The notes: a model not told the origin generated them from the letters alone. Counted from the stretch's first letter, positions 8,850 through 17,929 are shown. The stretch: 64,000 nt of DNA from Phycisphaeraceae bacterium (GCA_019454185.1 CP075368.1:2025649-2089648); one strand, 5' to 3'. Numbers and translations are program-made.

Positions 8850-9101
8850 CTAAGACAGTGTAAATGCCTCGATCGCATACTCGATCAGACGCTGGGCAAT
8901 CCACGGGATAAGCAGTGCCGCGACGATCACCATGACCGCGATCTTGGGCACAAAGGTGAGCGTCTGGTCCTGGATCGAAGTCACCGACTGGAAAATGCTG
9001 ATCCCAAGCCCAACAAGCATGCCGACAAGCAGGATCGGCGCAGCGATCTTGAGCATCACAAGCAGCATCTGCGTTGTCATCTCGATCACACCGTCGTTCA
9101 T
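8850..9101 (-). CDS. fliQ: Flagellar export protein FliQ
   Basis: The 83-residue two-helix membrane protein has the FliQ layout: a short polar start (MNDGVIEMTTQ), a first helix (LLVMLKIAAPILLVGMLVG), the conserved loop with QSVTSIQDQTLTFVPK and a second helix ending in WIAQRLIEYA. FliQ packs with FliP and FliR in the export channel. AAGGGG sits 7 bases before the ATG. The length is near the family norm of 89. Confidence 0.96.
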   Translation of the reverse strand: MNDGVIEMTTQMLLVMLKIAAPILLVGMLVGLGISIFQSVTSIQDQTLTFVPKIAVMVIVAALLIPWIAQRLIEYAIEAFTLS

Positions 9102-9120
9102 CAGAGATCCCCTTCACGCA

Positions 9121-10113
9121 TCAGCACACCACCCCGATCAGCCCCGGCGCTATGTCGTGCAAGACCGCGAGCACACCATCAGGACCGAGCAACATCGCGC
9201 TCCGAACGCCCGACTCGACGCCCTCGCCTCCCTGTCCCGTCGTCACGAAACTCGTCAGCAGACCCCCGACAACCAGCCGCCAGCCGTCCACAAGGATGAA
9301 TAGCAGCAGCTTGAAAGGCAGCGAGATCAGCACGGGCGGCAGCATCATCATGCTCATCGAGATGAGGATGCTCGCGATCACCATGTCGATCACGAGAAAC
9401 GGCAGATACACCCTGAAGCCCATCATGAACCCGACCTTCAGCTCGCTGAGCACGAACGCAGGGATGAGCGTCACCATATCGACGTCGCCCCGGGTCAGAC
9501 GCTCCGGCTCCGTCGTATCCACGCCGCGATACTCGAGCACCATGTACACGCTCGACCAGTTGCCGCTGGCGTCGATCTGGTCAAACATGAAGTCCCTGAG
9601 CGGCTGACGCGCCTTGATCCACAGCGTGTCGTAGTCGGTGATCTCCCCCTGCCTGTACGGCTCAACCGCCTCATCCCATACTCGCTGCGCTGTCGGAGCC
9701 ATCACGAGCATCGTCATGAACAGCGCCAGCCCGGTCACGACCTGAGGCGGCGGCAGCGTCTGCGTGCCCATGGCCTGCTTCAGCAGGCCAAGCACGACAA
9801 GAATCCGCAGAAAGCACGTGCAAAGCAGCATGATCGATGGAACGAGTGAGATAACAGTCAGCACCAGCATCACGTTGATCGCGGCCGACAGCCCCACCCC
9901 TTCACGCGACCCTGCACCACGTCCCGTCAAAGTCCCCGCCGCATCGTCGAGCACACGAAGCGGATTCAGCGTGCCCGACATCGAGCTTTGCAGCAGGTCG
10001 TCCCCGCTCGATGCAGCACCTATCGACCCGCTCTCAACCGGCGGCCCGAACTGCGCGCCAGCAGGCCACACCATGAACGCCACGACGAGCATGATGCACA
10101 GCAACCGGCTCAT
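9121..10113 (-). CDS. fliP: Flagellar export protein FliP
   Basis: FliP forms the pentameric core of the export channel. The 330-residue protein starts with a signal peptide (LLCIMLVVAFMVWPAGA), as FliP proteins do. The conserved domain begins near residue 75 with LTVISLVPSIMLLCTCFLRI and continues with TLPPPQVVTGLALFMT, SELKVGFMMGFRVYLPFLVID and PPVLISLPFKLLLFI. It is longer than enteric FliP (245) because of an extra linker after the signal peptide. It overlaps the fliO stop by 4 bases. Confidence 0.95.
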   Translation of the reverse strand: MSRLLCIMLVVAFMVWPAGAQFGPPVESGSIGAASSGDDLLQSSMSGTLNPLRVLDDAAGTLTGRGAGSREGVGLSAAINVMLVLTVISLVPSIMLLCTCFLRILVVLGLLKQAMGTQTLPPPQVVTGLALFMTMLVMAPTAQRVWDEAVEPYRQGEITDYDTLWIKARQPLRDFMFDQIDASGNWSSVYMVLEYRGVDTTEPERLTRGDVDMVTLIPAFVLSELKVGFMMGFRVYLPFLVIDMVIASILISMSMMMLPPVLISLPFKLLLFILVDGWRLVVGGLLTSFVTTGQGGEGVESGVRSAMLLGPDGVLAVLHDIAPGLIGVVC

Positions 10114-11018
10114 CGGCCTCCTCCTCGCCGAATGGCTTCGATTCTCGATCGAAGTGCCTCCGCCCCATCCTGCTTGCTCCCTTGCCCTGTGTTCCCAACT
10201 TGAACTGCGGGCGTCTGCTGCCGAACAAGCGGCTGGGAACGAGCGATTGGCTCACTTCCAGCCGCGTTCTGCCGAGCAGCAGATCCACGCCGACCCCCGA
10301 CACGCTCGAACCAGTCGGCACGCTCGATCGGGGGCACAACGGTCACGGCGCGCTCAGAAGCTTGCGCCGGCTCACTCATCTTCTCGATGATCTCTCTGAA
10401 CTTCCTGGCGACGCTCTCTCCGGACTCATCGCGAGTCTTCACAAGAATGGACGCCACATCCTCCGGATCGCTGAGCTCAGCCAACGTCGCAAGCCGCGCC
10501 CCGCCTCGCCCAGCCGTCTGTCCCACAAGGATCACCCTGCGATCCAGTTGCAGGAGAAGCAGCGACTGCCCGCGCGCGATCGGATACCGCCCGAGCACGC
10601 TAAGAACCCCGGCGGGCGCTCTTCCGCCAGGGCCACAAGCGCCCGCGATGCCCCCGTGTTTCTTTGCAATGAGTCTGATACCGGCAGCAAAGCCCACGAT
10701 CACGACGATGATCCCGCCGAGCACAATCAGCGTTCGGGCCTCCGATGCCACACCACGAGAACGCTCCTCGCTGCCTGATCGGAGCGGCTTGGCCTCGACT
10801 GCGGGTACGCCCAGCGGCCGACGCTCTTGCGCAGCCATGTCCGTGCTCGCGACGACTGGACCTCGAACGTCCGTTGCTCGCGGCACAACCGCCGCCGACA
10901 CATGCTCCTCCGGCTCTGGGCCGGAACCACACACGACCTGACTGGCAACGCCGATCAAGACGCCGCACACGGCGGCACGCATCGCTCTGAATGGAATGAT
11001 GTCGTTCTTGCGGCCCAT
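10110..11018 (-). CDS. fliO: FliO-like flagellar assembly protein
   Basis: FliO is a small membrane chaperone that helps FliP assemble. The 302-residue protein has an N-terminal hydrophobic segment ending in a cysteine-containing region (VASQVVCGSG). A central membrane helix reads LIVLGGIIVVIVGFAAGIRLIAKK, followed by LSVLGRYPIARGQSLLLLQLDRRVILVGQ. That block is the FliO/MopB core. Long, poorly conserved flanks make it larger than most FliO proteins. Gene position directly before fliP supports the call. AGGA lies 7 bases before the ATG. Confidence 0.85.
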   Translation of the reverse strand: MGRKNDIIPFRAMRAAVCGVLIGVASQVVCGSGPEPEEHVSAAVVPRATDVRGPVVASTDMAAQERRPLGVPAVEAKPLRSGSEERSRGVASEARTLIVLGGIIVVIVGFAAGIRLIAKKHGGIAGACGPGGRAPAGVLSVLGRYPIARGQSLLLLQLDRRVILVGQTAGRGGARLATLAELSDPEDVASILVKTRDESGESVARKFREIIEKMSEPAQASERAVTVVPPIERADWFERVGGRRGSAARQNAAGSEPIARSQPLVRQQTPAVQVGNTGQGSKQDGAEALRSRIEAIRRGGGR

Positions 11019-11073
11019 GTCGCCATCCTGGCAGGGTCCCGACGCGATCCTCGCGTCGAATCACAACTTGTCA

Positions 11074-11442
11074 TCACGCCGGCGTCTTGACTCGGTCTGT
11101 TGGCGTCTCCACGATCTCGCTGATACGCACACAGAAGTTGTCGTTCAGCACAAGAATCTCGCCGCGGGCCACGTGGCGCTCGTTCACATACACGTCAACC
11201 GGGTCTCCCGCGAGCTTCTCGAGTTCGACGACCGCGCCCTCGCCGAGTTTAAGAACATCCTCAACGAGCATCCGCGTCCGGCCGAGTTCAATCTTCACGT
11301 TGAGCGCGACGTCCGCCAGCAAGGAGATCCCCTGGCTCTCCGCACTGCCCCCCACACCCTGGATGTCGGGAATCTGAAACTTCGCCGGCGATGTCTCGCC
11401 GCCAGGCGTCGCACTATCCGGAGGACTCGTCTGCTCTGACAT
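11074..11442 (-). CDS. fliN: Flagellar motor switch protein FliN
   Basis: FliN builds the lower C-ring. The 122-residue protein has a variable 30-residue head and the SpoA (FliMN_C) domain from about residue 40: LLADVALNVKIELGRTRM, VLKLGEGAVVELEKLAGDPVDVYVN, ERHVARGEILVLNDNFCVRISEI. Nothing resembling fliM precedes it; the 147 bases between fliL and fliN carry no gene that I could recognise. The C-ring partner FliM must therefore be encoded elsewhere, or this lineage differs. Confidence 0.95.
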   Translation of the reverse strand: MSEQTSPPDSATPGGETSPAKFQIPDIQGVGGSAESQGISLLADVALNVKIELGRTRMLVEDVLKLGEGAVVELEKLAGDPVDVYVNERHVARGEILVLNDNFCVRISEIVETPTDRVKTPA

Positions 11443-11589
11443 TGGCTCCGCCTCTGCAGATCATGACCCTTGCCACGGCGCAGCCACAACGCCGACACAG
11501 TGGCGATCTGGTATCGGTGAGATACCCACCAGCACGCCAATATTGCCGCCACGCGCAATCTCCGCGCGGTTCCGGCCGTCCGCCGCGCA

Positions 11590-12108
11590 TCAATCGATCT
11601 GCATGCCCTTGCAACGCGGGATGAGCACCCGTGCGATGTAGGGGTCTCCGTTCGGATCGGTCCCCATCACCTCGGCCATGTACGCCGTGAGCTGCCGGTT
11701 CATTGTCTCCAGGCCCGGCTCCTTCAACTGGGCGTGGCTCGCCCGCCTGAAGAGCATGGAGACACCCTCTTTGATCTCAGCCGATCGTGCCTGAAGCACA
11801 AACGCGACGTGGTCCTCGTGCTTGGCCTTCACCTTGAGGAAGATCTCCACGTCCCAGAGCCAGACCCGCCCGGTCTGCATGTTCTGGAACCGGTCCTCCA
11901 CCAGTCTGAGCTCCACGAGAGCCGTTTCCGCCGCGGCATGCCCGCCGTCGATCTCCGATGCCTCGCTCTTGGCAGGAGCGGACATCATCTTGACCGCTGC
12001 GAAGACCGCGATCCCCTCAACGGCCATCAATGCCCCGACGACGATCGGCAGCGGAAGACCCTTCTTCTTCGCCGCTTTCTCTTCCGACTTGGGGGTCTCT
12101 GCTGACAT
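11590..12108 (-). CDS. fliL: Flagellar basal-body-associated protein FliL
   Basis: FliL is a single-pass inner-membrane protein that associates with stators. From the ATG at 12108 the product is 172 residues: a charged cytoplasmic start (MSAETPKSEEKAAKKKG), one helix (PIVVGALMAVEGIAVFAAVKMM), and a periplasmic domain with the usual FliL pattern of a strand-rich middle and a C-terminal LTAYMAEVMG. The longer frame upstream of 12108 is not conserved and overlaps the preceding gene. A GGAG-like element precedes 12108. The stator genes motA and motB that often adjoin fliL are not here. Confidence 0.85.
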   Translation of the reverse strand: MSAETPKSEEKAAKKKGLPLPIVVGALMAVEGIAVFAAVKMMSAPAKSEASEIDGGHAAAETALVELRLVEDRFQNMQTGRVWLWDVEIFLKVKAKHEDHVAFVLQARSAEIKEGVSMLFRRASHAQLKEPGLETMNRQLTAYMAEVMGTDPNGDPYIARVLIPRCKGMQID

Positions 12109-12145
12109 CCCGCTCTCCCATCCATGGGGATCCACACACTCATGG

Positions 12146-12490
12146 TCACGCCGCGCGGCGTCCCGAACGCCCGTTCGCCACCCGCACCCCATCCGAAACC
12201 GAGGTCGCCTCGGGCGCGATCCGACCTGCAACAGGTCCGGCCGCTCTCCCGACCTTCGACCCAATCGCCAATGTCAGGATCGACCCAAACGCCAGTATGG
12301 CAACGATCGCTCCGAAGACCTGTCCAGCCGATAGCCCCGGGGTCACGCCGATCGCCATGGCGAAGATGCACAGCCCGCCGAGGACAGCACTCATCCTCTG
12401 ATGGCGTTCCATGTGCCGCAGACCTTGGAACCCGCTGACCGTGCGCATGACATGCTCCGACCCGGCCAATCGCACCGGGTCTTTGAGCAT
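12146..12490 (-). CDS. Small membrane protein of unknown function between flgE and fliL
   Basis: From the ATG at 12490 this gives 114 residues: a polar, basic 35-residue head, then two hydrophobic helices (MSAVLGGLCIFAMAIGV and QVFGAIVAILAFGSILTLAIG), then an Arg-rich tail. No family was recognised. It occupies the interval where flbD, motA and motB lie in many flagellar operons, but it resembles none of them. The head gives only a weak ribosome site (GGA, 5 bases). Co-orientation and the clean hydrophobic pattern argue that it is a real gene. Confidence 0.5.
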   Translation of the reverse strand: MLKDPVRLAGSEHVMRTVSGFQGLRHMERHQRMSAVLGGLCIFAMAIGVTPGLSAGQVFGAIVAILAFGSILTLAIGSKVGRAAGPVAGRIAPEATSVSDGVRVANGRSGRRAA

Positions 12491-12613
12491 CGGTTCCGTA
12501 CACGAACGTCTTAAGCACTGGGCCCCGCTGCCTCGATGACGACGCTCATCGGGCAACAGATACACTGTTCGAACGCTTCGGACACTTGTTATCGGACGAC
12601 CCGCGGGCGACGC

Positions 12614-14371
12614 TCAACGTCCGATCAGGAGCAGCTGCTGGATCAGGTCGTCCGCAGTCCGCACGACACGCGAGCTGGCGGAGTAGCCCGTCGAGGCAGT
12701 GATCATCGTGATGAACTCCTGTCCCAGATCAACGTTCGAGAGCTCGAGCGCGCCACTCACGATCACGCCCGCGCCCAGTTCACCCGGCAGCGCCTCGACC
12801 GCAGGGCCGCTGTTCGAGCCCACCACATAGATGTTGTTCCCAAGATCTACAAGCCCCTCGGAGTTCCTGAACGTCGCGAGCGCGACCTGGGCTAAGGGTC
12901 GAGTCAGCCCGTTCGTGAACACACCCGTGACAACCCCATCAGCCCCGATGCCGAAGTCGGCAAGCGTCCCGATCGGGGAACCGTCCCGGTAGACAGCCGC
13001 CACAGCCGAGCCGCTGCCCGAGAGTGCTGTCACTTCCCCCGCATCGTCCTGCAGGTCGATCTCAAACGACAAGGCGGGGTTCGCACCGGTGCCAGACCTG
13101 TCAACGGTCACTCCGATGGGTGCCGTCGTCAGAAGCCGCCCGTTCGTATCAAAGTCAACCGTGCCGGTCGCAACACGAACATCGCCCCCGCCGCCATCGC
13201 GGGAATCAACGTAGTACCGCCACCTTGTCCCGAGATCGCCCTTGGACTCAAGCGCAAACATCACCTCGACCTGCACAGGCGCACCCAGTGAGTCGTAGAC
13301 GATGAACGCCGTTCTCACGGACTCTCCATCCGCCTCATGCACCACCGACGGCACAAACGGTGTCGATACGAGCCCGCCCTCCGCGCTCAGCACGCGAAGG
13401 TCCGATGCATCAATCTGAATCGCGTTCGCCGAGCCCGTGTTCCCAACGATGGTCATGACGCCAGTCGCGGGATCGAGCGTCACCCCAGGCGTCTCGCCAT
13501 CGGGATTGGTCCCGCCCGTGCTGTGCAAGCCCATCGCTCGCGTCAGAAAGTCCATGATGTCCTGAACCGTCGTCGTCGATTCGATGCGAAGCGAGTTGGG
13601 CGGCAATGTCGTACCGCCGCGTTGCGCCCCGCGGACCTCAAGAGACTGTCCGGCAATGAACAACGGCGTACCGCTGCCGGGAGCCAGAGGATCCTCGATC
13701 TCAACCACGAGACTCGTCGTTTCGAGCAGATTCGATCCGCTGGCCGGCACTGTCGCGCCTGCAACAAGCGAGAACCCTGCCATCTCCGACGAACCGAGTG
13801 TCACCTCAGAGCCCCTCGTTGACGCGCTGCCGCCCGCATTCAGATTGCCGCTGAATCGCGTGAGCGTTGTGGCCTCTGCGATCGTCAGCTCACCGATCGG
13901 TATCGAAATGCCGCCCAGCGTGCCACGCTGGATGTTGTACTCTGAATCAACGGAGTACCCGAGCAGACGCTCACCGGTCACGGTCGTGAGGTCGCCCTCA
14001 CTGTTCTGACGAAAGCCGCCGGCCCGCGTATACCCCACTTGGCCGCCTCGCTCCACCATGAAAAACCCGTTGCCGTCGATCGCCAAGTCGCGACCATCAC
14101 CGGTTGGGCTTATCGCACCGCCACCCATCTGACGCTGCGTTCCCGCAACCCTCACGCCGAAGCCCACCTGCGAGGGATTCGTGCCGCCAGTCGTGTCGCC
14201 GGGAGGCGTACCGATGCTCAGCGTCCTGCCGAACATGTTGGAGAAACTCACGCGGCTGGATTTGAATGCCGTCGTGTTCGCGTTCGCGATGTTATTGCCG
14301 ACGACCTCGATCGTCCGCGAGTTCGCCGCGAGCCCCGAGAGCCCTGTGTAGAAAGCGGTTGTTGTCGCCAT
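12614..14371 (-). CDS. flgE: Flagellar hook protein FlgE
   Basis: FlgE polymerises into the hook outside the cell. The 585-residue protein has the N-terminal rod/hook signature (FYTGLSGLAANSRTIEVVGNNIANANTTAFK), and the matching C-terminal heptad region (ALELSNVDLGQEFITMITASTGYSASSRVVRTADD). The middle contains the FlgE D2-type insertion with many Gly/Thr/Ser residues. It is longer than enteric FlgE (about 400), which is common outside the enterics. GGGAGG lies upstream of the ATG. The neighbours flgD and a TIGR02530-like gene support the identity. Confidence 0.96.
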   Translation of the reverse strand: MATTTAFYTGLSGLAANSRTIEVVGNNIANANTTAFKSSRVSFSNMFGRTLSIGTPPGDTTGGTNPSQVGFGVRVAGTQRQMGGGAISPTGDGRDLAIDGNGFFMVERGGQVGYTRAGGFRQNSEGDLTTVTGERLLGYSVDSEYNIQRGTLGGISIPIGELTIAEATTLTRFSGNLNAGGSASTRGSEVTLGSSEMAGFSLVAGATVPASGSNLLETTSLVVEIEDPLAPGSGTPLFIAGQSLEVRGAQRGGTTLPPNSLRIESTTTVQDIMDFLTRAMGLHSTGGTNPDGETPGVTLDPATGVMTIVGNTGSANAIQIDASDLRVLSAEGGLVSTPFVPSVVHEADGESVRTAFIVYDSLGAPVQVEVMFALESKGDLGTRWRYYVDSRDGGGGDVRVATGTVDFDTNGRLLTTAPIGVTVDRSGTGANPALSFEIDLQDDAGEVTALSGSGSAVAAVYRDGSPIGTLADFGIGADGVVTGVFTNGLTRPLAQVALATFRNSEGLVDLGNNIYVVGSNSGPAVEALPGELGAGVIVSGALELSNVDLGQEFITMITASTGYSASSRVVRTADDLIQQLLLIGR

Positions 14372-14401
14372 CGTGAATCCTCCCGTGCCGAATCACACGG
14401 C

Positions 14402-14899
14402 TTATGCCGCGTCAACGCCGATCGCTCTCGCCAGAGATGGCCCCATCACAGGCACCGTCGGAAGCCCGACGGACCCGCTCGGTTCGTCGCTCTCCGCTGC
14501 CTGCCGACCAGGAACCGAAGCCACCGCATCAATGCCGTCCAGCAACTCTCCTGAGGCCGGATCAAACTCGCCCCGCACCTCGCGAGTCAGGACATCCACC
14601 TTGAAGAACCTTCCATCGATCGCGACGAGCGCGTGGCTCGCGCCGCTCGCATGCAGCCGATCAAGAACCGGACCCATGCGATGCAACTGCTCTTCGCTCA
14701 GTTCCGTGGCTGACCCGCTCGCGATTCGGACAGGCAGGCCGGTCTCTAGCGCGCCCGCCCTCGCTTGCTCGAGCAGCGCGGCAAAGTCTGCCTGCACGCC
14801 TCCCGAAACGGGCGCGGTCGCTTTGTTCGTAGAGAGCCGCTCCGGCCCATTCACGCCGGCGCCCAGAGCTCTCAGCAGTTCTGCTCCACTCGCCATCAC
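14402..14899 (-). CDS. Flagellar operon protein of the TIGR02530 type
   Basis: The 165-residue protein lies between flgD and flgE, exactly where the uncharacterised 'flagellar operon protein' family TIGR02530 is found. The matching segment is about residues 55-115: LPVRIASGSATELSEEQLHR, then HALVAIDGRFFKVDV and LTREVRGEFD. That corresponds to the family pattern of a self-dimerising strand pair after a polar helix. The rest is low in conservation. A role in hook assembly is inferred from position only. It overlaps flgD by 4 bases. Confidence 0.75.
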   Translation of the reverse strand: MMASGAELLRALGAGVNGPERLSTNKATAPVSGGVQADFAALLEQARAGALETGLPVRIASGSATELSEEQLHRMGPVLDRLHASGASHALVAIDGRFFKVDVLTREVRGEFDPASGELLDGIDAVASVPGRQAAESDEPSGSVGLPTVPVMGPSLARAIGVDAA

Positions 14900-15324
14900 T
14901 TGGTCTCCGGAACTGTCGCGAGAATCTCGTCGAGATACGCCATTCGCATCTTCTTCCCGCCCTTCAGGTTCAAGACCGCGCCGGCGTTTGTCCTTGACAC
15001 CGACTCAACCTCGTCTTCCACCCTCTGGTTGGAATCGGTGAGGCCGCTGACACGACGCCCGATCAGACTCGACGCCCCGGCAAGCTCGTTCTGCGCAACC
15101 ATGGATGTGAGCCGCGACTGCAGCTCAAGATCCGACTGAATCGACCGAATGCTCGAGAGCTGCTGCAGCAGCGCTCCCGTGTCGTTCGGCGACAGCGGAT
15201 CCTGATTCTGAAGCTCGGTCAGGATGATCTTCGTGAACTCCTCGCTGCTCAGGTTGCTGAACGCATCCCCCGATGCCGTCCTCGTCCCCTCGCCAGCACC
15301 AAGCACACCCTGTATCGACATCAC
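14896..15324 (-). CDS. flgD: Hook capping protein FlgD
   Basis: FlgD caps the growing hook and guides FlgE assembly. The 142-residue protein has the conserved N-terminal domain: FSNLSSEEFTKIILTELQNQDPLSPNDTGALLQQLSSI, read in overlapping parts, with the hallmark QNQDPLSPNDT. A second conserved block is LGASSLIGR-like ELAGASSLIGRRV. The protein ends soon after, so the FlgD tudor/FnIII domain is reduced. It follows fliK and precedes the TIGR02530-like gene, the standard order. Confidence 0.93.
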   Translation of the reverse strand: MMSIQGVLGAGEGTRTASGDAFSNLSSEEFTKIILTELQNQDPLSPNDTGALLQQLSSIRSIQSDLELQSRLTSMVAQNELAGASSLIGRRVSGLTDSNQRVEDEVESVSRTNAGAVLNLKGGKKMRMAYLDEILATVPETK

Positions 15325-15345
15325 GAACTCCTTCGTCTACGTGGC

Positions 15346-16701
15346 TCAGCCCGTCGCGTCGAGACGAATCACACCCGCAACCTCGGCGAGCGCTGCATGC
15401 GGCTCCAGCCAGCGACCGCCATACGCCAGGCGCGGATCGATCGCACCTGCCGCTCCATCAGGAAGTGACTCAGGCGCTCCGCGCCACGACCAGCGAGCGC
15501 GTCCCTGCGCCCCCGCGTCCTGGGATTGACGGTCTCCGCCGTGCGAGCGATCCTCGCGCATATCCCCAGCCCCGCGATCCTCGTGGGGCGGCGTCTCCGA
15601 AGTCTGGCCATCGATCTGCCCCGCGCTCCGCGCCGGCTTGTCGATCGTCAGGTACTCCACATCAAGGCCACGCGATTCCAGCGCGGCTCTCAATGTCGCT
15701 GAGTCCCGAATCAGCAATTCCCGTGCCTGTTCAGTCTCCGCCTGCACGCGTACACCTATGACCCCCGATCCGACACGCACCTGTATACGCAGGGCGCCAA
15801 GCTGCTCGGGATTGAGCCGCATCGTGATCTCACCCCCCCCGGCCTTCAGCACCTGCGCGAGACCGCGCTTGAACTGCGCTGATACCTGCGTTTCCTGCTC
15901 GAATCTGAGCGCTGAAGCTGGCCGATCCGTCTGCGCTGCTTGTTCGTGCCTCGCGCCGATACCGACCAGTCGTGCGAGTGCCGCGCGACCGCCATGATCC
16001 GAGAGTGCCGACTCTCCATTCGTACCCGCACCCATCTGGCCACCCGTGCTCGACACCGGCTGGACAGACCCAACACCCCCGACAGCCACCTCACCACGAG
16101 ACGCACCCAACGCCGCGCCGCTGCGAATCACCTCGCCACCGATTGGGACCTGTGCGTGCAATGGAGAAGCCAACTGATCGTGCTTCGCTGGCTGCGTCGT
16201 GCCCAGACGCTCAGAGCTCACCGGCATCGCGCGCGGGTCCTCCCGTGGCTCACCCGCCGGAATCTCGATGCCGAACCCGTTCTGTCCACTCCTATCAGCA
16301 GGCGGCGGCACAGGAATCTCAGCGGGCTTCTGATGGCTTGCGGTCACAACGCGGCCCGAAGTCCGACGCCCGCCATCATTTACAACAGTAAGCTGTTCCG
16401 AGGGCTCCTCGCGCCGACTCCCCTCGATGGTCGCTCGCTTGTGATCGATCGCCGCCTGCTGCTGGTCGATCGGCCGATCAAGCGCCATCAACGCAGCGAC
16501 ATCAAGCCGACCGTCGAGCGTGACATAGATACCCTCGGCGCGCGACATCGCGTCGTCGAACGACGGCGTATCACCGCTGTCCGCACCGCGTTTCCTGCTC
16601 TCTGCGGCTCCGCCGCCGGTCTCGGTCCCTGCTGGTCGGACGCTCTCCAACGTCCGCTCGCTGGATAGAGGACTCAATCGGGATCCCTTATGGGCCGGCA
16701 C
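15346..16701 (-). CDS. fliK: Hook-length control protein FliK
   Basis: FliK is a secreted ruler protein that measures hook length and triggers the FlhB switch. The 451-residue frame is low-complexity for its first 280 residues (Ala/Gly/Ser/Gln-rich), as FliK proteins are. From about residue 283 it carries the C-terminal Flg_hook domain: LKAGGGEITMRLNPEQLGAL, VRVGSGVIGVRVQAETEQAR, LRAALESRGLDVEYLTI. The first residues are uncertain because the start codon lacks a strong ribosome site. Confidence 0.9.
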   Translation of the reverse strand: MPAHKGSRLSPLSSERTLESVRPAGTETGGGAAESRKRGADSGDTPSFDDAMSRAEGIYVTLDGRLDVAALMALDRPIDQQQAAIDHKRATIEGSRREEPSEQLTVVNDGGRRTSGRVVTASHQKPAEIPVPPPADRSGQNGFGIEIPAGEPREDPRAMPVSSERLGTTQPAKHDQLASPLHAQVPIGGEVIRSGAALGASRGEVAVGGVGSVQPVSSTGGQMGAGTNGESALSDHGGRAALARLVGIGARHEQAAQTDRPASALRFEQETQVSAQFKRGLAQVLKAGGGEITMRLNPEQLGALRIQVRVGSGVIGVRVQAETEQARELLIRDSATLRAALESRGLDVEYLTIDKPARSAGQIDGQTSETPPHEDRGAGDMREDRSHGGDRQSQDAGAQGRARWSWRGAPESLPDGAAGAIDPRLAYGGRWLEPHAALAEVAGVIRLDATG

Positions 16702-17413
16702 TCAGAGCGCCACCCAGAGCGGACTGCTCGGGCAACGGCTCTGAACCGCGCGTCCTGAGCCGTTCCAGCAATTCCGCTGCCACTTGCTGCTGCCCAGCCG
16801 CGATAAACTCCGTCAACACTGCCGCACGCTTTCGATCCTGCATCGCGTTCAGATACGCGACCACCTGCTCCGGATCCCCAGAACGCAGCATCTCCGCCAT
16901 TGCAGCCATCGCATCGGCCGCATCCAGTGACTCCAGAACCGACACGGCCTTTCGAAACTGCTTGTTCCCTTCGGTCAGGCGTATCTGCTCTCGCATCGCT
17001 GCGAACGCCTTCTCTCTCACCTCGAGTGCCTCAAGATCCGAGTCGATCTTGCGCTGTTCACGCGCAATCGCTGCCTGCAACAGCGAGATCTCCTTGCGCA
17101 GTCTCTCGAGCCGCTGCTCCTCGTCGGCATTCCGCTGGATCCTCATGTCCATCGCATCTGCGAACGGAACCGGCGATCCTTCCTTCTTTCTCGCCTCTTC
17201 GATGGCCGCAAGTTCCGTGGCCTGCCTCTCCGCCTCTTCCTGCTCGAGCCGCAGCCGCTCCTCGGCCACCGTCTCGACAAAGGTCTCGCGCACACGCTGC
17301 ACACGGTCGCGATCCACACGCCCCCCGACGACAAGCCAGGCGACAATGCTCGCGAGAGCGATCAGATTCGCAATCGCCATCACCGACAAGGCATTCCAGA
17401 TCGTGCGCATCAC
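16688..17413 (-). CDS. MotE-like flagellar protein with MgtE-N-type domain
   Basis: The 241-residue protein has one N-terminal membrane helix (SVMAIANLIALASIVAWLVVGG), a long coiled coil rich in Glu/Arg/Lys to about residue 165, and a C-terminal helical repeat region (AADAMAAMAEMLRSGDPEQVVAYLNAMQ and AAVLTEFIAAG). The C-terminal part resembles the MgtE N-domain found in MotE, a periplasmic MotC chaperone of Rhizobiales. Such proteins sit between fliJ and fliK in many phyla. Its exact role here is inferred. It overlaps fliJ by 4 bases. Confidence 0.75.
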   Translation of the reverse strand: MMRTIWNALSVMAIANLIALASIVAWLVVGGRVDRDRVQRVRETFVETVAEERLRLEQEEAERQATELAAIEEARKKEGSPVPFADAMDMRIQRNADEEQRLERLRKEISLLQAAIAREQRKIDSDLEALEVREKAFAAMREQIRLTEGNKQFRKAVSVLESLDAADAMAAMAEMLRSGDPEQVVAYLNAMQDRKRAAVLTEFIAAGQQQVAAELLERLRTRGSEPLPEQSALGGALSAGP

Positions 17414-17901
17414 ACCGCTCCTTCAATCAGCCGATCCAACTCGCCGCGCCGGGATGAACGTCCCATGATCGCCATCTCGTCCATCTCACGCTGCTCCTGG
17501 CGAAGATCCTGCAAACGCCACTCATCGAGTCTCTGCTGACGAAGATCCTCGATCGCTCGCCGACGTCGAGTCGCTTGCAGCAACTCATCGCGTGCTCGTG
17601 AGACCTGGCGCTCCGCCGCCGCGACCTGCATCGCGGCCTGCTTCAGCACAACAAGATCCCTGAGGGTCGAGTTCGCTTGCAGTCTCACCGCGCCCATCTC
17701 GACGCCGCCGACTCCCTCTCCTGAAGCAAGCCGATCCCTCCAGTCTGCTCTCCCCATCGCAACTCGAGACTCGATCTCGCCGGCGACACGCAGCCGCTCA
17801 AGGCGAACCCGCTCGCACTCGGCAAGGGCGAGCATGGCACGATCCTCCTCGCGTCGACGCATACGCAACACGGCCTCGAGTTGGAACACGAACCTTGCCA
17901 C
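17410..17901 (-). CDS. fliJ: Flagellar export chaperone-escort protein FliJ
   Basis: FliJ is a coiled-coil protein that links the FliI ATPase to FlhA and escorts chaperones. The 163-residue protein starts with the typical FVFQLEAVLRMRRREEDRA and is predicted helical throughout, with heptad-like Leu/Ala spacing and many Arg and Glu. It sits just downstream of fliI (28-base gap), the standard place for fliJ. Sequence conservation in this family is low, so identity rests on the N-terminus, helicity, length and position. Confidence 0.9.
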   Translation of the reverse strand: MARFVFQLEAVLRMRRREEDRAMLALAECERVRLERLRVAGEIESRVAMGRADWRDRLASGEGVGGVEMGAVRLQANSTLRDLVVLKQAAMQVAAAERQVSRARDELLQATRRRRAIEDLRQQRLDEWRLQDLRQEQREMDEMAIMGRSSRRGELDRLIEGAV

Positions 17902-17929
17902 TGGCAGCGATTCCTTTCACGCCCGATGC

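Noticed and set aside
12580..12600. A second CCGATAAC motif in the flgE-to-membrane-protein gap
   Set aside because: No TAAA-like -35 element occurs at the right distance.
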